A program made the position numbers and the translations under genes. 64,000 bases of DNA from Rhodococcus rhodnii (lineage in GTDB: Bacteria; Actinomycetota; Actinomycetes; Mycobacteriales; Pseudonocardiaceae). This document shows, piece after piece, positions 59,342 to 64,000 of this stretch. A model generated the notes under the pieces. The model had not been told where the DNA came from and did not search any database. It saw only the letters and a program-made list of their open reading frames with translations. Positions within the stretch are counted from its first letter, which is position 1. The number at the start of each line of letters is the position of its first letter. The stretch spans positions 32,988 through 96,987 of the forward strand of contig JOAA01000034.1 in NCBI GenBank assembly GCA_000720375.1, given 5' to 3'.

Positions 59342-60832
59342 TTACGAGAGATCGAAGGGTGCGGGGGTGTGGCCTTCCCAGATCTGGCGGGATGCCTGTT
59401 CAGGGTAGGGCAGAGTCTTCGACTCGGTGCCCAGGACGCGGGTGAGGTGCTCGCCGGGCCGGTGAGCGGACCAGCCCGCGTCGCCGGTGGTGACGAAGCG
59501 GACCCATGCCTCCTGGAGTTCGCGGGAGAGCGCGACGGCCTCGGGAGTGGGCTCCTCGCCGATGAGCTGGATGCCGACGGGGCTGTCCAGCGTGCCGAAC
59601 GCCAGGGGCATGTCGAGGCTGTGGCAGGCGCCCAGGATGCCACCGAGGACCGGGGCAACCCAGCACAGTTCGAACAGGTACGAGGTGCCACCGGCTGCGG
59701 CGTTCGCCTCGGCCAGCTTCTGTGACGGCATGCGGAAGAGGGCGTCGGAGTACACCGTCTCCACCAGCTCCTCCGGGCCTGCCTGAGGGAACGCGGCACG
59801 GTAGGCCCGCGCGCCGTCCGGCTGCGGGGCGTGCAGTTCCAGGGCTGCGTGGGCGTCCTCCTCGGTGAAGGTGCCATACCGTCCGCTCATGACGCTGAAG
59901 TACCGGAATTCGTCCCGGGCGTGGCCGACGAGCAGTTCGGTCCCGCTCGCGCGCGCGCCGGTCAGCGCGGGCCAAGGCGTTTCCGGGAGGACCTCGCCGT
60001 CGACGACGGGGCACAGCGCGGTGCCGGTCTCCGTGAGGCGCCCCCAACTCTCCCGGTGCGCGTGGAGGCCGGCGTTGAAGGAGGTGAGCTCGGCGGCCAG
60101 GTGCCATGGGTCGATGTCGCGCAGGGCCTCGGCGGTGGGGGCCGCCGCGCCGAGCCGGTCCGCGAACGCGGCGGTGACCTGCCGTGCCAGCGCGGGGGTG
60201 CTGTGCAGCCCCGGCACCGAATGGGCGATGGCCCGCCGGAACAGGCCGCGCGCGGACTTCATCGTCAGCAGGGCGGCGACCGAGCCCGCCCCGGCGGACA
60301 CCCCGCCCACGGTGACCCGGCTGGGGTCGCCTCCGAAGGCGGCGATGTTGCGCTGCACCCACTCCAGCGCCGCGATCTGGTCGAGGAATCCGCGGTTGGG
60401 CGGCACGTCGTCGAGGAACGCGAATCCCTCCGCGCCCACGCGGCAGTTGATGGTCACCACGACGACTCCCGCCTCGGCCAGCGCTGCCGGGTCGAACATC
60501 GGGTCGCTCGACGCCGCCGAGAGGTAGCCGCCCACGGGGATCCACACCAGCACCGGCAGTCCCGCCGCGCCGGGATCCGGAGTGCCGACGTTGAGCGTCA
60601 GCCAGTCGGTGCCCTGCGGGGGCACGTCGATCGGCAGGGACAGCGGCACCACGGGGCCGAACTCGACCGCCTGCCTCGTCCCCTCCCAGCGGTGCGGCGG
60701 GGCGGGCGCGGCGAAGCGGAGCGCTCCGACCGGGGGCTGGGCGTAGGGGATGCCGCGGAACACCGCGTGTCCCTGCCGCCGGCGCCCCTGCACCACGCCT
60801 TCCGTGGTCCGTACCTTTGGCTGTTCGGACAT
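59342..60832 (-). CDS. Type-B carboxylesterase/lipase
   Basis: 496 residues of the COesterase family: FRGIPYAQPPVGALRFAAP, oxyanion segment VLVWIPVGGYLSAASS, nucleophile Ser179 in VTVGGVSAGAGSVAALL, and CHSLDMPLAFG carrying the catalytic His. It has no signal peptide. The gene looks more GC-rich than its neighbours to the left. It is divergent from the TetR gene, with an operator-like repeat between them. Confidence 0.88.
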   Translation of the reverse strand: MSEQPKVRTTEGVVQGRRRQGHAVFRGIPYAQPPVGALRFAAPAPPHRWEGTRQAVEFGPVVPLSLPIDVPPQGTDWLTLNVGTPDPGAAGLPVLVWIPVGGYLSAASSDPMFDPAALAEAGVVVVTINCRVGAEGFAFLDDVPPNRGFLDQIAALEWVQRNIAAFGGDPSRVTVGGVSAGAGSVAALLTMKSARGLFRRAIAHSVPGLHSTPALARQVTAAFADRLGAAAPTAEALRDIDPWHLAAELTSFNAGLHAHRESWGRLTETGTALCPVVDGEVLPETPWPALTGARASGTELLVGHARDEFRYFSVMSGRYGTFTEEDAHAALELHAPQPDGARAYRAAFPQAGPEELVETVYSDALFRMPSQKLAEANAAAGGTSYLFELCWVAPVLGGILGACHSLDMPLAFGTLDSPVGIQLIGEEPTPEAVALSRELQEAWVRFVTTGDAGWSAHRPGEHLTRVLGTESKTLPYPEQASRQIWEGHTPAPFDLS

Positions 60833-60882
60833 GACGATTCCTTCCCTCGAGTGGACCCCAGGGTTATGGGTCAGATGTATTA

Positions 60883-60903
60883 TGTCAACTGTATTGGAAC
60901 AGT
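60883..60903. promoter_or_regulatory. Esterase promoter and TetR-type operator
   Basis: ACTGT-N6-ACAGT (60888-60903) is an exact inverted repeat. A consensus -35 TTGACA on the minus strand (60883-60888) touches it and points at the esterase gene. Binding there would block the promoter. Confidence 0.55.
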
Positions 60904-60929
60904 CCGCGGGTACGAGGGAAGGGCCGGCG

Positions 60930-61529
60930 ATGCCGAAACAGGTGGATCACCGCGGACGCCGCGAAGCGATCGCCCGCGCACTGTGGCGGGTGGTGGAGCA
61001 GCGCGGCGTCACACAACTGACGATGCGCGTGGTGGCGCAGGAGGCGGGCATGTCACTCGGGCAGCTGCAGCACTACTTCGCCTCCCGGACCGCCATGCTC
61101 TCCTTCGCCATGGATTTCGCGTCCGAGCAGACCTCGGTGCGCGTACACCAGGGGCTCGAAAAACTCGGTGACCGTCCGCACCCCCGTGACGTGCTGCGAT
61201 TGACGCTCGCGGAAATGCTCCCCCTGAATGCCGACGCCCGCGCGACCAGCCGGATGAGCGCCGCCTACGTCCTGGAGGCGCTGCATGACGAGACCGTGCA
61301 CGAGCAGGCGCGCCGCGGCCTCGTCCGAGGGTGGGCCCTCGTCGAGCAGTTGGTCCGCCAGGCGATCGCCGACGGGCACATCGACTCCGGCCGCGACCCG
61401 GCGACCGAGACCAACCTGCTCCTCGCCCTCACCGGCTTCACCTCCCTGATCGAACTCGACGTGATCGAGCCCCAGGACGCGCTCGCCGCGATCGATGTGC
61501 ATCTGGACCGGCTGTTCAGGAGTACGTGA
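60930..61529 (+). CDS. TetR-family repressor
   Basis: 199 residues. HTH: GRREAIARALWRVVEQRGVTQLTMRVVAQEAGMSLGQLQHYFASRTAMLSFAMD. The ligand domain resembles the TetR_C_6 (BetI-like) type with LLLALTGFTSLIELDVIEPQDA near the end. It is divergent from the carboxylesterase gene, its probable target. AGGGAAGGG lies before ATG 60930. A hairpin at 61530-61552 follows. Confidence 0.88.
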   Translation: MPKQVDHRGRREAIARALWRVVEQRGVTQLTMRVVAQEAGMSLGQLQHYFASRTAMLSFAMDFASEQTSVRVHQGLEKLGDRPHPRDVLRLTLAEMLPLNADARATSRMSAAYVLEALHDETVHEQARRGLVRGWALVEQLVRQAIADGHIDSGRDPATETNLLLALTGFTSLIELDVIEPQDALAAIDVHLDRLFRST

Positions 61530-61552
61530 CCTGCCCCCGGACACGGGGCAGG
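61530..61552 (+). terminator. Hairpin terminator after the TetR gene
   Basis: An 8-bp stem (61530-61537 with 61545-61552) and 7-base loop overlap the TetR stop codon by one base. Confidence 0.6.
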
Positions 61553-61647
61553 TGGGGACAAGATCAGCTATAGGCCGGCCGCTCCCCGGCCTGGTCCACG
61601 ACGCCGATCGCGACACGAGTGAAGATCGACCAGGTCGCTCCCTTCTC

Positions 61648-61818
61648 GATGCGCCATTCCACCGTCTTGTGCTCGCGTCCGTGCTCGCCCACTGCCCAGA
61701 ACTGCACTCTCTGGCCCGCCACGTGCGGTCCTTCGCCGACATGCTGATCCGGCTCCGCCTTTCGCAGTGGATCAACGACATCCACGCCGTCAACCTGCCT
61801 CGACTGCACAACTTCGCC
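61648..61818 (+). pseudogene. ISL3-type transposase remnant, left part
   Basis: The frame reads FHRLVLASVLAHCPELHSLARHVRSFADMLIRLRLSQWINDIHAVNLPRLHNFA, matching the region of ISL3-family transposases just before the last catalytic motif. The N-terminal part is missing upstream. The frame is cut at 61818 by the IS256-family element and continues at 63239. Confidence 0.75.
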
Positions 61819-63238
61819 GGGTTGCGTCCAATAGCGTGGTGCACGGACTGGACGCCTGACTGAAGATCGGGCGTGTCGCATCCGGTATGAGGACGGTCAC
61901 CGCGTGATCCTTCAAGACGACCAAGTCAGAAGGAGTTCTCACGCGATGACCGCTGTCCAGCGTATCGATCCGTCCGCGATGCTGTCCGACCAACTCGCCG
62001 AGGCGAGCCCGGACGTGCTGTGCGAGCTGATGTCCGCGTTCATCCAGGCGTTGATGAGCGCCGAGGCCGACGCCGTGTGTGGGGCCGACTATGGCGAACG
62101 CTCCGAAGAGCGGATCAACAGCCGAAACGGCTACCGACACAGGGATTTCGACACTCGCGTCGGTACGATCGATCTGGCGATTCCGAAGCTGCGCTCCGGC
62201 AGCTACTTCCCGGAGTGGCTGCTCGAGCGCCGCAAGCGCGCCGAACGGGCGTTGACCAGCGTGGTGGCCACCTGCTACCTGCTGGGCGTCTCGACCCGGC
62301 GCATGGAGAAGCTGGTCGAGTCCCTGGGTGTCAAGGGTCTGTCCAAGTCGCAGGTCTCGATCATGGCCGCCGATCTGGACGCCCAGGTCGAGGCGTTCCG
62401 TACCCGCCCGGTCGACCAAGGCCCGTACACGTTCGTCGCCGCCGACGCGCTGGTGTTGAAGGTCCGCGAGAACGGGCGCGTGGTCAACGTGCACTGCCTG
62501 GTCGCCACCGGCGTCAACGGCGAGGGCTACCGCGAGATTCTCGGCGTGCAGGTCACCAGCGGCGAAGACGGGGCGGGCTGGCTGGCGTTCTTCCGTGACC
62601 TGGTCGCCCGCGGGCTCTCAGGCGTGCAGTTGGTGACCAGCGACGCCCACGCCGGGCTGGTGGCCGCGATCGGCGCGACCCTGCCCGGCGTGTCCTGGCA
62701 GCGCTGCCGTACGCATTACACGGTGAACCTGATGTCGTTGTGTCCCAAGGCATCCTGGCCGTGGGTGCGGACTCTGCTGCACTCGGTGTTCGACCAAGCA
62801 GACGCCGAATCCGTTGCCGCCCAGTACGACCGGATGCTCGACGCGTTGAGCGAGAAGCTGCCGAAAGTGGCCGAGCGCCTCGACACGGCCCGAGCGGACC
62901 TGCTGGCGTTCACCACCTTCCCCAAGCAGATCTGGCGTCAGATTTGGAGCAACAACCCGCAGGAGCGTCTGAACAAGGAAATCCGAAGGCGCACAGACGT
63001 TGTCGGCATCTTCCCCGACCGCCAAGCCATCATCCGGCTCGTCGGCGCGGTCCTGGCCGAACAACATGACGAATGGATCGAAGGCCGCCGCTACCTCGGC
63101 CTCGACGTGCTGGCCCGCTGCCGGGCCACCACCCAGCCCACCAACCCCAAGGAGAACACCACCCCAGCTGCCCTCACCGCATAACCGACCACGGATTACG
63201 CGGCGACCTTCGATACACCACGCCTCGGGACTTGACCC
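61819..63238 (+). mobile_element. IS256-family insertion sequence, complete
   Basis: A 1420-bp element bounded by imperfect inverted repeats (61819-61847 and 63210-63238; 20 of 29 positions match, both beginning GGGT). The flanks carry the direct repeat TTCGCC (61813-61818 and 63239-63244), at the short end of the target duplications known for this family. It carries one transposase gene and looks intact. Confidence 0.85.
61946..63184 (+). CDS. IS256-family (mutator-type) transposase
   Basis: 412 residues. The family signature is clear: NGYRHRDFDTRVGTIDLAIPKLRSGSYFPEWLLERRKRAERAL, YTFVAADALVLKVRE (Asp167), LVTSDAHAGLVAAIGATLPGVSWQRCRTHY (Asp233), and WSNNPQERLNKEIRRRTDVVGIFP (Glu340), a complete DDE triad. 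AAGGAG lies upstream of ATG 61946. No internal stop, so it may be active. Confidence 0.93.
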   Translation: MTAVQRIDPSAMLSDQLAEASPDVLCELMSAFIQALMSAEADAVCGADYGERSEERINSRNGYRHRDFDTRVGTIDLAIPKLRSGSYFPEWLLERRKRAERALTSVVATCYLLGVSTRRMEKLVESLGVKGLSKSQVSIMAADLDAQVEAFRTRPVDQGPYTFVAADALVLKVRENGRVVNVHCLVATGVNGEGYREILGVQVTSGEDGAGWLAFFRDLVARGLSGVQLVTSDAHAGLVAAIGATLPGVSWQRCRTHYTVNLMSLCPKASWPWVRTLLHSVFDQADAESVAAQYDRMLDALSEKLPKVAERLDTARADLLAFTTFPKQIWRQIWSNNPQERLNKEIRRRTDVVGIFPDRQAIIRLVGAVLAEQHDEWIEGRRYLGLDVLARCRATTQPTNPKENTTPAALTA

Positions 63239-63289
63239 TTCGCCGCCGGACTCCTACGGGACTTGCCTGCGGTCACCGCCGGGCTCACC
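63239..63289 (+). pseudogene. ISL3-type transposase remnant, right part
   Basis: After the IS256-family element the frame resumes as FAAGLLRDLPAVTAGLTLQ. Joined to the left part it reads NLPRLHNFAAGLLRDLPAVTAGLTLQ, the run that normally precedes the SSGxVEG catalytic motif. That motif is not recognisable after 63289. Confidence 0.7.
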
Positions 63290-63906
63290 CTGCAGCGCCG
63301 CCGTTCAGCGGCGCGTCTTTCGGCATTGCAGCCTCCTCATCTTCTCGATGTCCGCTGCCGCCCTTGGCCATGTGACCGGCTTTCCCGGCCTCGGACTGCT
63401 ACGGCGGCTCCGCCCCATCCCAGGCCGGTCGGTGGTCGGTGCACCCAGCCCATTCCTCCACACTGGACGCACGGTGATGGGCAAGATCCAGGACGGTTCC
63501 CGTGTTCACTGCGATTCGCTCGACGGAGGAGGAGCCCGACTGTGTCCCTGCGGCATCGCCACGAGTACGCCGTAGACCCTTCCTCGTGGCCTCCCGGGCA
63601 GCTTTCGTATACCACCCCAAGAGTTCCCCACCCGAACAAAGAGTGGGTGCGCACCGCGTCCGGCCCTGATCCGCCAGGTTCGAGCCGGTGTCCCGTTGAG
63701 AGACGTATCAACGCCGGTTCCTCGCGTACTGCTTTCCGTCCCGCTCGCCGGACCCGCACCATCTGGCAGTGCTGACACGTCCCGGCCTTGTCAGGGCTGC
63801 TTCCGCCCTCCCCGGCACCACCCGGATCAGGCTGCCCTCAGCTCCACCTGCCTGCTACGACAGGACAGGCGATGAAGGTCTCCCACCTCCACTCGAATCA
63901 AGTGAG
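63290..63906. other. Decayed mobile-element flank, no recognised gene
   Basis: Open frames on both strands are Pro/Arg/Ser-rich and match no family I know. The stretch lies between the ISL3 remnant and the group II intron end on the minus strand, so part of it is probably the intron's 3' exon context. Confidence 0.4.
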
Positions 63907-64000
63907 GTCGACTCGGAGCGCCCTGTCAGCGTTGCCGCTGATGGGTTTCTCCGAGCCGCCTCCCGAACCCGGCGTGCGCCGCTAAGCGCACCGGGCTCTC
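63907..64000 (-). mobile_element. 3' end of a group II intron (domains V and VI)
   Basis: On the minus strand 63998-63965 is a 34-base domain V: the AGC catalytic triad at positions 2-4, a two-base CG bulge at 25-26 and the closing GGGTTC. The apical loop is not GNRA. Domain VI follows (9-bp stem 63949-63957 with 63910-63918, inner hairpin with GCAA loop). The intron probably ends near 63907. The reverse-transcriptase gene would lie beyond 64000. Confidence 0.7.

Overview
The window is high-GC DNA from an actinomycete, most likely of the Pseudonocardiaceae type (Amycolatopsis/Kibdelosporangium/Lentzea-like). This is inferred from family content: a mycothiol-dependent isomerase, two CGNR/ABATE zinc-finger proteins, a DUF742 protein, a SARP regulator, SCO4848, DUF6292 and DUF6355 proteins, an XRE/ImmA/MAB_1171c cassette and many Tat or lipoprotein signals. 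Several genes show an actinobacterial leaderless layout, with a TANNNT -10 box ending 6-8 bases before the start codon. I see no tRNA, rRNA, CRISPR array or biosynthetic cluster.

Layout. 0-2 kb: 3' part of a NACHT/LRR STAND ATPase cut by the window edge. 2-12 kb: Nramp-like transporter, mycothiol-dependent isomerase diverging from a CGNR protein, AI-2E-type membrane protein, beta-helix lipoprotein, a deletion scar joining two beheaded genes (an SDR and an MmyB-type regulator), GlxA/AraC regulator, methyltransferase diverging from a second CGNR protein, STAS protein, and a truncated AMP-binding gene. 12-15.5 kb: XRE regulator, ImmA/IrrE-like protein and MAB_1171c membrane protein, then a TPR protein without an HTH. 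15.7-28.6 kb: PH-domain proteins, sugar-efflux MFS, LLM oxidoreductase, HD phosphohydrolase, repeat protein, YchJ, an unrecognised large membrane protein with a small neighbour, a secreted S1 protease, DUF2199 and DUF742 proteins.

28.8-43.6 kb: lipoprotein, DHA2 exporter, an extracytoplasmic glucose-oxidation pair (soluble PQQ glucose dehydrogenase plus secreted aldose epimerase), a NarL-type two-component system divergent from a MacB/FtsX-type ABC transporter, a secreted neutral ceramidase, a PPOX flavoprotein, and a MarR/ring-cleaving dioxygenase/hydrolase locus resembling Bacillus mhqR-mhqO-mhqD, with a clear operator. 43.6-54 kb: RsbW-like kinase, DUF6292, a 1233-residue HTH-STAND-WD40 protein, a 20-codon micro-ORF with its own terminator beside it, a Ca2+/H+ antiporter, a secreted propeller-like protein and PhoD phosphatase. 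54-59 kb: YjbR protein, a strongly structured non-coding stretch, DUF6355 and cupin exported proteins, SARP regulator, a deletion relic of a phosphotransferase-like gene, SCO4848, S4-domain and DUF4291 proteins.

59-64 kb: a carboxylesterase divergent from a TetR regulator, then nested mobile DNA. An intact IS256-family element sits inside an ISL3-type transposase remnant; removing it restores the reading frame. The last 100 bases carry domains V and VI of a minus-strand group II intron whose body lies beyond the window.
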